Below are positions 34,093-46,600 of a stretch of 64,000 nt of DNA, one piece after another. Under the pieces are notes generated by a model. The model ran no database searches. It was not told the DNA's origin and was given only the letters and a program-made list of their open reading frames with translations. A program made the position numbers and the translations under genes. Numbering within the stretch: position 1 is the stretch's first letter; every line of letters begins with the position of its first letter. The DNA is from Athripsodes cinereus (lineage: Eukaryota > Arthropoda > Insecta > Trichoptera > Leptoceridae): positions 1,793,572 to 1,857,571 of the forward strand of contig OX388325.1 in NCBI GenBank assembly GCA_947579605.1, written 5' to 3'.

Positions 34093-36420
34093 AATAATAA
34101 ATGAAAAATTATTATTTTTGAGTTTTAATCAAAATATAATCGATACATAACCTTTTTTCTACCTAATTAATGCATTTCACAAAATATTCCTCTCGAGTGC
34201 AAGTTCCCTAATGACAATTACGCAGAAATCGAGTATATTTTCTGAGACTATAATTCTTATTTTGTTACACATTTTGAAAACATAGTAACATACAGTACAT
34301 GAACACTATGAATGCGTACTGGCATTGTATAGGTACTTTCAAAATATGCGTCGTCACTCGTCGACTGATCACTCGGTGACTGTCTGAACGCAGCCCAAAT
34401 GCGACGCACCGAACAAAATTTATTTCTTACAAAATGGTCGTCATTCCCCTCCCCGCGCAGCTACAATATGTTTACCAAAGTGTCTGTCCATTACTCTATT
34501 TAGGTCCATGGTAATATATAATTATAATGTTCTAGATAAATTATTTAAACTATAATCTGTCCTTTGCATTTACTTTGTAAGCACTTTCCATAGACACATT
34601 ACCGTAGACTAGAGTCGTAGTAGGTATCTACTTATTCTCTCAGAAATCAGGTCTTAAAAAGTTAAATTAACCAGCAGCCGGAAAAGTATTCAACTTCATT
34701 GCTCCGACTCCACTTAGACGGGAGATTTTGATTCGTTCGTGATCTGAAATGCGGGAGATCTTAAATTAATGATAGCTTCAATTGTTTACATCAAATAATG
34801 TATCTGATGGTGGATGGCGCTCACAGTAGCTGCCTGAAGCCTTAGACGCCTTGCTTTTAAAATAAAAATATTGTCTTAAATCGATTCATAACAACAAAAT
34901 CGTAGTGCTTATATAAATCTTAGTATTTTTATAAAGAAAAAATATGTTTCGGTGCTTTACTAACATAAGATTAAATAAAAGTTACAAAATAAAAAATAAT
35001 AAGATCATTGAATAAAAATTGTGACAATAAAATGTAAAATGAAACATATAATTTAAGTATCTTCTGGCATATCTATAGACCATTAAAGGATGACGTCACA
35101 GAAAAATCATTGAGGGGCATCAGGCATCCCAACACAACAGACGATTACGGTGTAATATTAGGTGGAACGCCTAAAGAATACCTATAATCAAAAAAAACTG
35201 TCAGTGTCGATTTTTTTATTATTTTGTCGTCTGACTTTCTTTTTTTTCTCTTATGGCATAACATCCTACAAGGATGATTTGCGCAATCTGACTGTTTGCC
35301 CCCCAAGCAAAAGCAAATCCATAGACAAGACCACGTGACCTTTTATGGTCTATTGTTCATTATAATACCAAATTAAATCAAAGAAAATTTAAAGTAAAGT
35401 TACTAAGGTACTTATAAAAATAATCATTTGATTAAAAATATGTGCGCCCTTGCGGTGATTTTTCACAAAACGCAACAAATAAGTTGTCTAGAATATTATT
35501 ATTATTATTATCTCTATTGGTTTTCCACTTTTCTCGATAAGATTTTGTTTATCATAAATAATACATTGTGTAAACTCTTTAATCAAGATGACAGATTGGT
35601 TTTTCCATCTGCGAGTTGTGCTTCAATCCAGTAATCTGTTATAACAAAAATCCAAATAATATTCTGAACATTAATACAATGAATAATTCCAAAGAAGTTT
35701 GAAGAAATTCCTCAAAGTTTTTGAGGAATTTACTGCCCCCAGCTCGGTGAATATTTGGGTACAAGATAAAGGCAATCTAATTTGTAAAGAATATTTTATC
35801 CAAAAGTTCTGTCCACCAGATGTAATAATATTTATCTTTATGGTATAGATTTGTACGTAGTACTTATTTTTTCAGAAAACCTGTTCCACAATGAATAATA
35901 ATACAAATAATTTATTATGCTTTCCTACTGCACATCCTATATACCTGACAAAGCTATTGAAGGACCTCTACAATAAAACAAATTCAATATCCTACAAACT
36001 TTGCAACATCAATGTGTTAGTTGCATTATCAATTTTTATTCCTTTGAATTTTTATCGTGTACACACAGTATTCCAAGTTGTTGGGGTTTATTACGGTATT
36101 AAGATTTCATGGAAAGATAATTCTTATCAATAGGTAAATTAATTTTCTTTACAAAAGAATAATAAAATATTGCGAAACAAATGTAGATAATCTTAATGTC
36201 TATGTTATCTTGATACCTACAAATAAATAAGTACATATGAGTGTTTTTCATGAAATTCAAATCAATTGGGTAATTATCTAAATAAATAACATCGGTCACG
36301 TCGCACCCAGTCCTCCTTATATAAGAAAGCAGTGGCGGTGCACGGTGATAGATGCCCTCTGTATAATAATATTTAATACCTATGAATATACTTCTAAATA
36401 AAGCTTTTTACATGCAACTA
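34093..36420. other. Unassigned AT-rich sequence
   Basis: No supported gene. There is a weak repeat similarity at 34670-34760 to 2420-2500. The ATT microsatellite at 35497-35513 may mark a lost LINE tail. Confidence 0.4.
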
Positions 36421-36665
36421 GCCAGCAGACGAGTAGCATGTAAGAAACATACAACTTGTCCTCTCTGTGACAACAAAAATAAAAATATTCTGGTTCATTG
36501 GCAAACCTCATCGCCAATTTTATGATGTAAACTGTCTTTATTTTTTCCTACACCTGAATCTTATAGGACACTCAAAAACTTACGAAAAAGAGTCGGAGAA
36601 AAAATATTTTCCGGTTGCTCCACGGAAAAAATCCACACATAAATATTTGAGCCTGTTCGTATGTA
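36421..36665 (+). repeat. Dispersed short repeat family, second member
   Basis: GCCAGCAGACGAGTAGCATG ... GGACACTCAAAAACTTACG ... GGTTGCTCCACGGAA parallels 56850-57060. See 18160-18303. Confidence 0.6.
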
Positions 36666-37137
36666 TGTACGCTTGTATGTTCGTATGTCCTTAATGGACT
36701 CTGAAATTAGGAAAGACAGAAGTAAAATAATACACTCTTTACGAGGTTTCATCTTCTAGGCAGGTTTGAGGCTAAACACATTTTAAATATCTTATATATT
36801 GATAAAGACATTATAATTTTAATGAGACCATGTCATAAAAATTGTTAAGAAAATGTACGGAAATTTATAAAAGATTAACTAAATAGTCAAACATTTTTCA
36901 TTCCAATGAATTAATTTCAAAATGGATATAAAAATAAATACAACAACACGGAAACTAAATATTTGGAGATAAAATGTAGTGTTTGCTAATGATTGAAAAT
37001 CCTGAATTGTGTGAATGAAAATAAATTGCATATTTTTGGCATTTTGAGCGATTTTCATAATGGAAGACATTACGAGACCATAGAAAACTATACTGCAGAA
37101 TAAGAATAGCACTATGTACAAAATCTGTAGGTGTATA

Positions 37138-37345
37138 ACTTCAATATTTTTCATTGGGAAGAGGTTTTAAGATCTTATATTCATGTAGATACCTACCATT
37201 TTTTGCTTGAATATGGACATATGGGTGTCAAACTTCAAAATTTTTCATTGGGAAGAGGTTTTAAGATCTTATATTCATGTAGATATCTACCATTTTTTGC
37301 TTAAATATGGGCATGTGGGCTGTCAAACTTCAAGTTTTCTCATTG
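37138..37345 (+). repeat. Tandem duplication, unit about 99 bp
   Basis: The unit TTTTTCATTGGGAAGAGGTT...CCATTTTTTGCTT...ATATG occurs twice, with a partial third start at 37325. The copies differ at a few sites. Confidence 0.85.
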
Positions 37346-37417
37346 GTATGAGGCTTATTAAACATTATGGTCAATACAATACTCTAGTCTGTAGGTATAG
37401 GTATGGGTACAGTTGAA

Positions 37418-37830
37418 CATTATTTATTTATTCAACCAAATATACGGCTTACGCCATTTACAAAATATCAAAAAAATACTATAAAATAAACACCTGCGCA
37501 CTCATACAAATATACATACATATTAATACAAATATAATACAACTTTGTCAATCAATATGCTATGTTTCCGAATTACCGATAAATAAATTATCTCCAAGTA
37601 TTCGGTACGTCACTGTACAATGAAATTATGAAAACATAATTCTCCATATCAGTCATTACATCTTTACTCGAATGTTATCTTATTTTTAATGTTTCTTAAT
37701 CTATACAATTTACTAGTCCCATATTCCATTTGTTATTATTATTGGAAAATATTAAGGATTTGTTAACGTACCAAATTCATCAATTCTAGAACATTACGTC
37801 CACGTCATAATATAAACATAAATAAATAGA
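37418..37830 (-). mobile_element. LINE 3' UTR fragment, minus strand
   Basis: Plus-strand ATTTATTTATTCAACCAAAT ATACGGCTTACGCC is the reverse of the (AAAT)n tail and AAAGGCT...GCCGT-like word of the LINE fragments at 15760 and 23700. The far boundary is uncertain. Confidence 0.5.
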
Positions 37831-38604
37831 TTAAAATAATGAGAATCTCGGAAACATAAAGGAAGGTATCCACGTCAGAAGTTACAGAATAATATAATAT
37901 ATTATTGTATTACATTAAATAGTAAGGATACAATAATACTTATTAAAATAAAAGGTTTATAGGTTCCTCTTTGTTTTCTTCTCTAAGTCTACATAGTTTG
38001 TATCTACAAATAAAACTCCGTTATGCCTGTCCATCCATAGAACTACAACAACAAAAGGTCATGTCGCAAAACAAAGCCTCCACCTATGTAAATAGATCTC
38101 ATAAAAGTTTTCGTTTTCCCATTTCCGGTAAAAACTATTCTGGATGGAAGACCTAAGTCATTCACTCAATTCTGTAAACTTTCGAGAGTCCTGTAAAAAG
38201 CAGGTTTTCGTAAAATATCACATAATATTAGACAGTTAACCCATCCTGTATGTCTGATTTATAAATTGAATGAATACCTATATTATATTGTTTTACACCT
38301 TTGGTTTGCCTCTTTGTTCTGGTGCACTTGGTACGTTATAACTATTCCAGCTCATAGATCATCTTCTTTTACTTTACAAGCAGCGCAGTTATAGAATGAT
38401 TTACCTCCATTGGTCAGACTTCCTCCTGCAATTTCCACATTCAAAGGTAGACTGAAGCTTGATTGTAACATCACTATAATATTTCTCTCAATAATCCATA
38501 TCTTACTCTCCTCTCCTTATTGTGTGTGTACATGTATTTATTTATTTATTTATTTCATTGCTCTTTTCAGTCTTTTCCTACACTACTACTACTACTACTA
38601 CACT

Positions 38605-38700
38605 ATCACGGCATATCCCACAAATGGGGCAGCCAGCTGCACGTCAAAAACATGCAAGCCGTCCTCTCCTTCACAACGAAAACATAAGACATTCAGGAAC
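38605..38700 (+). repeat. Dispersed short repeat family, partial
   Basis: CTATCACGGCATATCCCACA ... GCAGCCAGCTGCACGTC ... AAGACATTCAGG matches 56820-56925. A small CTA microsatellite precedes it. Confidence 0.6.
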
Positions 38701-38834
38701 TGAGTTTTGATGATCACAATTCCCTATTCTTCTTATTATTATTTATTTATGTATTTTGTTTAGTGGAAGGGGTAGGTACATATGTAGTTTGTATTACAAT
38801 GTTTTTTTTTTACCAAAGAATGTTTATTAATATA

Positions 38835-38990
38835 ATAATAATAATAAAATTTATTCATCAACATAGTACAAGACAACAAATCAAATATAAATCCTTAAAA
38901 TGACATTTGAAATACTAAAAATTACAAAATTTTGTCCCCAGACAGCAGCTTAGAACTGGTATTAGGGGCCTGAAAATCTTCAATTGTATT
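38835..38990 (-). mobile_element. LINE 3' end fragment with (TAA)n
   Basis: The minus strand ends ...GTTGATGAATAAATTTTATT(ATT)n, the typical end of the same LINE group as 31737-32549. There is no coding sequence. Confidence 0.5.
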
Positions 38991-39059
38991 TGTCTTCAAA
39001 AAATATAATTATCTTAAAATTTTAATCGGTCGTAAAAGATTGTCGTAAGGCAATAAAAA

Positions 39060-39530
39060 AATCAGGCAGAGAAAGTTGAAGTGCTATGTGTGGTCTGTAG
39101 TCTGTACTGCTCGGAAACTTGGACCCTGAAAGTGCACCCTATGAACCGGTTGGAGGCATCCGAGATGTGGTTGCACAGGAGAATGATTCGCATACCATGG
39201 ACAGATTTGGTCAGCAACTCGGAGGTTTTGAGAAGAGCCAATTGCAGTAGACAGCTGCTGAAGGACGTTAATGTCCGTAAGATTTCATATCTGGGTCACG
39301 TTCTGCGGGGCGATAAGTTTAGTTTGCTCCAGCTGATACTGATGGGGAAGATTGAGGAGCAGCGTGGTCCTGATAATAGGCAAACGTCTTGGCAACGCAA
39401 CATAAGAGACTGGACCGGGATGAGACATGTGGGGGAGCTGTTCCGGGTCGCGCAAGATAGAGAAGCCTTCGTCAGAGTGATTACCAACGTCGGGGGGACC
39501 TGATACGGCATGAGAAGAAGAAGAAGGCAA
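39060..39530 (+). pseudogene. RTE-like LINE C-terminal fragment
   Basis: The frame 39081-39503 has CSETWTLKV, EMWLHRRMIRIPW and RKISYLGHVLRG, then WQRNIRDWTGM. It is the same domain as 1741-2064 but a clearly different family member. It ends in GAGAAGAAGAAGAAGG, the characteristic tail. It is 5' truncated. Confidence 0.78.
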
Positions 39531-40354
39531 TAAACTCGGCTTTTGTACAAAGCTACTATTTTATGGTGCAATAAAGTATATTTTATTATTTTACTCACTG
39601 GACACAAGTTGTCCATTCTGAGGCAGTAGAATTTTTCTTACTCTAGAAATTACTTTTGTAGTTATTAGTCAAAGTATTTTGTAATTTAAATATAATATAC
39701 ATTTTATTTTAATTTCTTTTACAAACAAACAGTTAATAATACACAGCCAAATCAATTACAATTAATAAACCAGCAAAGTTTGTAAATATAATTTGGTATA
39801 ATATATAATGCAACAATAACATAATATTGTAGTAGACAAGAAAAAAAAACAAGACTCTCAAAGCACAATATGTAATCAATCATCTCCAATAAAGAAGAGA
39901 ATAAAGGAATGGGATAGGAACTAGGAGCAGAAAGGAAAGCATCAAATGATTATAATATGAAGAATACAATTTTGATATGATTATTTAAAAACAGAGATGA
40001 TGTGATGAGTATAGAAAAAATGAAATTGAATGAATAATGAAAAATTTTAAAGTATTGTTTTTCTTGCTACGGTCTAAAAATGTTCTTGATTTAAATTTTT
40101 TAAATATGTAAATTAAATGTTAGCGGGTAGGTGGTGTAACTAGCCACCGCAGTTACTTTAGTGGATACATAATTTCTTAATTTCAGCACACTATTCTGCA
40201 GTAGGTATACCTACAAGTGTCCCTTTAGGATTCGCAGAGAGGTTATAGATTAACAGATGTTCTCAACTAAACGTTATAAACAAACATTAAGGAGTTCATA
40301 CTCCCATAAAAAGGTAGAATTCTGATTCCCTTTTTTCTTTAGCCATTTTAATAA

Positions 40355-41062
40355 CAGCAGGGTTACTCTTGACGCAATCTAAATATGATCTTGATCTTGT
40401 ATGTATAAAGGTTCCTCATGGGTTTTAATTTTTGTTTTTTTCGTGTATTCATACACAATGAGCAGTCCTGACACATCCCTAGCACTCTATCCTATCCCTG
40501 TATCCCATCATCTGTGTCGTGTCGCGTATCTGGAATTATTGTTTATATTGTTTTCACATTTACATAATATGTAGCTTGTTTTATGTGTATATTTGTTTTA
40601 TTATTTTTATGTATGCATATATCTGAAAGTATTTATTTAATTTTATTTATTTATTACTTCTATTTTATTTTGTTTTTGTTAAGGTAATGGATTAGTTGGA
40701 ATTTATATCGCGCTTTTGCGATAAACTCGCCCATTGCACAAATTTATTTGTTCAGTAAAAATTGCGACATGTTTATTTTCTAGTGTTAATTTTTTTGTGC
40801 AATAAAGATTATTATTTTTATTATTATCTTATCTTAATCTTAATGCTACGACGCGCGAAGTGACTATTAGTCAAAATCACGTGCATACTTACATAGATAT
40901 ATCTCGCCGTAGTGGTAGCGCGGTATTTTTTTCTGCAGCCCCTTCGCGCGTCGTATGATTAAGATCAAGACTAGATCAAGACTTTGTCAAGAGTAACCCT
41001 GCTGGTGACTTGGTCAAGAGTAACCCTGCTGGTGACTTTGTCAAGAGTAACCCTGCTGGTCT
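40355..41062. mobile_element. TIR element with triplicated right end
   Basis: The left end CAGCAGGGTTACTCTTGAC (from 40356) is the inverse of GTCAAGAGTAACCCTGCTG, which occurs three times in tandem at the right end (40985-41062, 27-bp period). An inner inverted pair CTACGACGCGCGAAG / CTTCGCGCGTCGTA lies at 40847-40954. A LINE tail appears nested at about 40490-40830. Confidence 0.65.
40490..40830 (+). mobile_element. LINE 3' UTR fragment with ATT-rich tail
   Basis: CGATAAACTCGCCCATTGCA ... TGTGCAATAAAGATTATTAT is the 3' end of a Jockey/CR1-group LINE. It lies inside the TIR element at 40355-41062. No coding sequence. Confidence 0.55.
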
Positions 41063-41420
41063 CATCTAGATAGAGGACTACTTGTATGTTTATTGCTGAA
41101 ATATCTACCTACCTAATAATATATGTGTTATATAATATACAGTTATACCTACCTACATATTTATAACGTATAGGTATGTATTGCTTGAGTATTATAGTTG
41201 CACCTTGATCTAATGATAAGATTAGCGAATTAAATGTATTATCAGATAAAGTATCATTATGTAGTTACATTAGATGCTACAGAGAAATATTAAATTACCA
41301 AACCACATCACTTAGTATCGAAGACTCATCATAGAAAGTGCAAAGTGTTCTCTTTATTCATCAGACAGGTACTACCATTATAACAATATATTATATACAA
41401 ATAAATTATTTTGTCTTAGT

Positions 41421-41620
41421 NNNNNNNNNNNNNNNNNNNNNNNNNNNNNNNNNNNNNNNNNNNNNNNNNNNNNNNNNNNNNNNNNNNNNNNNNNNNNNNN
41501 NNNNNNNNNNNNNNNNNNNNNNNNNNNNNNNNNNNNNNNNNNNNNNNNNNNNNNNNNNNNNNNNNNNNNNNNNNNNNNNNNNNNNNNNNNNNNNNNNNNN
41601 NNNNNNNNNNNNNNNNNNNN
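41421..41620. other. Assembly gap, 200 N
   Basis: There are exactly 200 N, a length typical of a placeholder rather than a measured gap. The right edge is 11 bases from where the duplicate of collagen exon 7 should be. The left edge has no match to the corresponding part of copy 1. Confidence 0.99.
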
Positions 41621-41999
41621 AAATATCAATTTTGAGTAATAATTTACTTTGGATCAAATATTCAAGTTACAAAATTGCAATGGATAAAATTGTTTGTGCC
41701 GATTCGATAGATTTTTCAATATTGGATATAGAGAATATACGCCTGACGCGGTCTGATTTTAAATAAATCTTAAATCTGGTGTCCGTTGATAATGGACCGC
41801 CTCATCTTAAGAGTACAGCGTCCGTTAGATTATCAACTTGGTGAAAATAATCTGATGAATTAAACTAAACGTTTCTAACATAATAGATTAGTGTATTCTA
41901 TTTTTTCGGTGGTAACCTTATGTATGAAAGTTCATTTTTATTAATATTAAAATGATAGAGTTAAACTCTGTTACTTTCACTTGTATACATTTTTATTTT

Positions 42000-42036
42000 G
42001 GCAGAGGCCTTTCGGACTTAGTCCATCGTCAGTGCC
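42000..42036 (-). ncRNA. Hammerhead-ribozyme-like motif, Penelope family 2, left arm
   Basis: Minus strand: GGCA, CTGACGA plus T, GGAC-TAA-GTCC, GAAA, GGCCTC, TGCC. It is the same as 16988-17024 except for C at the variable core position 7, which the ribozyme tolerates. Confidence 0.6.
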
Positions 42037-42333
42037 GTCAACTTAGAAAATAAAACAAAATACAGACTTAAGCTAGGTACTAAGTAGAGGGAGGGGGAAG
42101 TGTGGGAGGGGTGGGGGTGGTGGTGGTAGTGAGTGGAGAGTTGAGTTGTACTTGTATATTTATTATTTTTTCTTTTTCTAGATTTTTAGATTTTTGGATA
42201 GCGATGTATTCTAATATATTCATTTTGAGACGCTTGTTACATTTCCCCTTACTCCTCCCACAATTCCCCTACTTAGTACCTAGCTTAAGTCTGTATTTTG
42301 TTTTAGTTTCTAAGTTGACGGCACTGATGATGG

Positions 42334-43317
42334 TGTTCAGTTTTCAAATCAGGGGTTTAAATTTCACGCCAATGCAAAATAGTTAGGATGTTTGCCGCCG
42401 TGTGGCGCTAACAACTTGATTCCACCAATTACAGCATTACCTTATATTTATAGTTCAGTGTGACAGGTTTGAGAATAAAGCGACATAAGTGGCGAAAATT
42501 GGCTAATTTGTAGAACAAAATAATATTATAAAATGGCGAAGTTTTGTCAGCTTATTAAGGTTTTCGTTTTTGTAGTGTAGTCTGTAAGCAGAATAAACCA
42601 GGCAAGGATTGCCTTCAACAAAAAATCGAAGATATTGGAATCCCCAAATATCGACTTAAGCGTAAGGAAGAACCTTACTAAAGCCTTTGTATGGAGCATT
42701 CTGCTTTATGGTTGTGAGACATGGACCATCAGCAAGAGTGAAAGCGGACGGTTGGCGGCCTTTGAGATGTGGTGCTACAGACGCATGCTTAAGATCCAAT
42801 GGTCGGAGCACGTCGAAAACGAAGAAGTCTTAACCAGGGTAGGCGAAAAAAGGCAACTCCTTAAGAGAATCAGCCAACAACGAGCTAACTGGATTGGCCA
42901 CAACATCAGGCACCCAGGACTACTCATCGCCATCGCGGAGGGTAAGACCGAGGGAACAAATGGCAGAGGCCGACCAAGAGACGCATATATGGACCAACTG
43001 AAGAGGGACATGAACTGTGGCTCATACGTAGAGCTTAAAAGACTGGCTGAGAATAGGGAGGAATGGAGAAGAAAAACCAAACTCGTTGCAGACCAATCCA
43101 ATGGATTGTAACTAAATATATATAGTGTGGGAAACATTATCTTTGTTTGTTGCTAATATAAGCAGTTGTCTTTTACATTTCTTTCTCTTATACAATCGTA
43201 TTTCAAATCAACTCTACTTGCAATCAACTATCCTGCATTGTACATATTATAACCTGTGTGACAAATAAATAATTGAAGACTCTATATAGTTTTACTGGAA
43301 GCACCAAACCACCACCA
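42334..43317 (+). repeat. BEL 5' LTR with nested RTE fragment
   Basis: It begins TGTTCAGTTTTC and ends ACCACCACCA. The nested insert 42578-43122 is bounded by TAGTG (42573-42577 and 43123-43127). Confidence 0.9.
42578..43122 (+). pseudogene. RTE-like LINE fragment nested in the BEL 5' LTR
   Basis: The open frame 42635-43111 (158 residues) contains LLYGCETWTISKSE, FEMWCYRRMLKIQW and NWIGHNIRHPG, then GRGRPRDAYMDQLKRDM, the C-terminal signature region of RTE-like elements. There is no stop in the retained part, it ends in an AT tail (CTAAATATATA), and it has a 5-bp target duplication. It is younger than the LTR it interrupts. Confidence 0.85.
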
Positions 43318-43681
43318 CATTTTGGTCCTTCGAGCCGGATTCGTAGAAGGAAGAACATACCAGTTTGAACAGGAATTCCAGACATCGTAAAGGAAAGACG
43401 GACAGGTTTAAATTTCCAATCATCCTTATTATCCATTTCAAAGTGTTATTATTTCAATTAATATCATAATCCTTCCATTGTGGTTTGCTAGTAATTTCAT
43501 ACAGTTGATTTTGCGGCATTTAAGTGAGGTTAAGGGTAGTTATAAAATCAAGTCGAATAATTATTATTGTTACATGTAAAAAACACGTTTTTCTTTTCTT
43601 GTTTGATTCATGTGCTTTGTTTGGTTTGGTTAAAGGGTGCTGCATTGGGATTAAATATAACAATATTTATCAATAATCGAG

Positions 43682-46600
43682 ATGCCGAACGAGAGAGTGA
43701 AGATGCTTGTTTCTAAAAGGGGTGCTCTCAAAGGACAATTGACACGTTTTCAAGACTACCTCAATAGCAAATCAATCGATATGTGCGAACTAGAAGTGAG
43801 AATATCTAGAATAGAAGCTATTTTAGACAAATTTGAGACAATCCAGCAGGAAATGGAAGAGTATAGTGAAATTGAGGCTGAATATAGGGAACAATTCGAA
43901 GTTTTATTCTACGAAACAGTGGGAAAAGCGAGATCGATTATGAAACAAATTCCTACAGTTATTTCAGAAGTAAAATTGAGGGCTTTAGAGGTACCGAATT
44001 TCTGTGGGGATTACAAAAACTGGCTTCACTTCAGAGACACCTTCAGTTCATTGGTGGATAGTAATCCATCATTAAATAATCTTCAAAAGTTCCATTATCT
44101 TCTCTCAAGTCTTAAGGGAGAAGCATTGCAGTTAATTTCTTCGCTGGAGGTTTCGGGAGACAATTACAGTGTAGCATGGGAAATACTTAATTCAAGGTAT
44201 CATAATGTACGTATAATTTCAGATAAGCACCTTCACAGTCTTCTCAACATGACAGTATTAAGGGATGAGAGTCACACAGAGTTAAGGAAATTAGTAGATG
44301 AAGTACAGCTTCATCTGAGGGCTCTACAAAGCATGGGACTACCTACCAAGCAGTGGGATGCATTGGTAATTCATGTTATAACAAGCAAGCTTCCAGTAAG
44401 TAGCAAGCAACATTGGGAGACTTATTCGATCGCAGGAAAGTTACCCACATTAGGTGAGTTGATTTTATGTCTAAATGAAAGAGCAAGGGTGTTAGAAACA
44501 TGTCTAACACACCAGCGGAAACCAAGTCCTAGGATCACACTCCATGCTGGTTCTAGAAACAATGTTTCAAGTTTATGTCCGCTGTGCAATGGGGAACACA
44601 GGCTGCACCAATGTGGTCAGTTTCACGCCCAGACTATGGAGCAGAGGTATGAAACAACAAAAAGGTTTAGACTCTGTTTTAATTGTTTAGGTACAAGGCA
44701 CAATTCCTCCAAATGTAGTTCAAAAAACACATGCAGAATGTGTAGGAAAAGACATCATACAATGTTACACACATCAAATGTTACAAGGCAACCTCAAGTA
44801 GGTATTCAAGAAAATGTGACAACAATACTACATGAACAAGATGCTACCATCACTACCCACATGTCACAAGGTGGTAGTCAAATATTGTTGTCTACAGTGA
44901 TAGTAGGTATCACACATAATGGCGTGTCACACAAGGTGCGCGCACTTTTAGATTGTGGTGCTCAATCTAATTTTATGACGAAATCCTTATGTTCTAGGTT
45001 GGGTATTTCACAATACGATGCAGCGATTCCAGTAGCAGGAATCCATAACCAGGTTACGAAAATAAGCAAAGGAGCCGATGTGGAGATCCAATCTCTACAC
45101 TCAAGTTACACACGCAAACTGTCATGTTTGGTGTTACCAAAGATCACGCAGCCACTACCACAGCAAACTTTTGACAAAAAATATGTGAAACTACCTCATG
45201 GACTAAGGTTGGCTGATCCCGATTTTCATAAGAGCGCTCCAGTGGACATGCTTCTAGGAGCACAAGTTTTTTGGGAAATTTTACAAGCAGAAAGACTTCA
45301 AACGGAACCTTCACAACCAGTGATACAGCAGACGTTGCTAGGTTGGATCATCGCTGGACAGGTATTACAAGACAGGCAAGTCAAAAATTCCAGGCAAGTC
45401 TTACATTGTTATGTTTCATTAAATCAATTGCATAAAGACATAGAAAGGTTTTGGAAAATAGAGGAAATTCTTTCTTTACCAATTCAATCTCAAGAGGAGA
45501 TTTTATGTGAAACACATTTCGTTTCAACCCATCAAAGAAGTGATACAGGTCGGTTTGTAGCCAGACTACCATTCAAACCGAAGCATAAAGAGTTAGGTGA
45601 CTCTTTACAAGTTGCAAGCAGGCGTATGTTAAGTATGGAAAGGCGCTTTGCCAATGATACAAATCTAAAAACCCAATATGTTAATTTTATGAAAGAATAT
45701 GAAACATTAGGTCACATGTCACCATGTGAACCATCAGATCAACATGATATATGTTATCTCCCACATCATGCAGTATTCAAGGGGGACAAAATAAGAGTTG
45801 TCTTTGATGGATCTGCAAAAACAAGTTCAGGTGTTTCTTTAAACGATACACTCATGACAGGTCCTTTAATACAAAATGATTTATTTACCTTGCTAGTAAA
45901 TTTCAGGAAACACTCATTCGTGATTACTGCCGACATAGAAAAGATGTACACACAGGTAGAAATTCATTCCGAGGATAAAAGATTTCAGAGGATTGTATGG
46001 AGGGATTCAGATGACAAACAATTATCTCATTTTCAGTTAAATACAGTAACATATGGATTAACACCTTCTTCATTTATGGCCACAAGATGTCTAAAACAAT
46101 TAAGTATGGAGTTCAAGGACAAATATCCAAAACCATGTGAAGTTATAGCAGAAGATTTCTACATGGACGATCTGTTAACGGGAGGTGAAAACTTGCAGGA
46201 ATGTTCACAATTGAAACAGGAATTAACCACTATACTTCAATCAGGAGGTTTTCATCTTACAAAATGGAAATCAAATGTGTCAGGTATGTCTGATGATATA
46301 TTATCTAGTAAAGAGTCATTATTTGTTGAAGACAAAGATACATCTAAAATCTTGGGACTTTATTGGGATAGCAAGGAAGATTGTCTTCCTTACAGGGTAG
46401 AAATTTTACATGATAATCAAGCGACTACCAAAAGAATGGTATTGTCAGACATTTCAAAAACTTTTGATCCTCTTGGTTTATTGGGACCAATAGTAATTAG
46501 AGCAAAAATTCTTATGCAAGAATTATGGCAGCAAGGAATAGCATGGGACGAACTTCTTCAAGAAAGTCTATTGCAACAATGGAAAGACTACATGGCTGAT

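Noticed and set aside
42086..42140. G-quadruplex regulatory element
   Set aside because: The G-rich stretch is just the degenerate end of the Penelope-like coding sequence (Pro/Thr-rich on the other strand), with no promoter or gene nearby.
42635..43111. Host gene of 158 residues
   Set aside because: The motifs (CETWT, EMWCYRRM, WIGHNIRHPG) are those of RTE-like elements, and the stretch is a nested insertion with a target duplication in an LTR.
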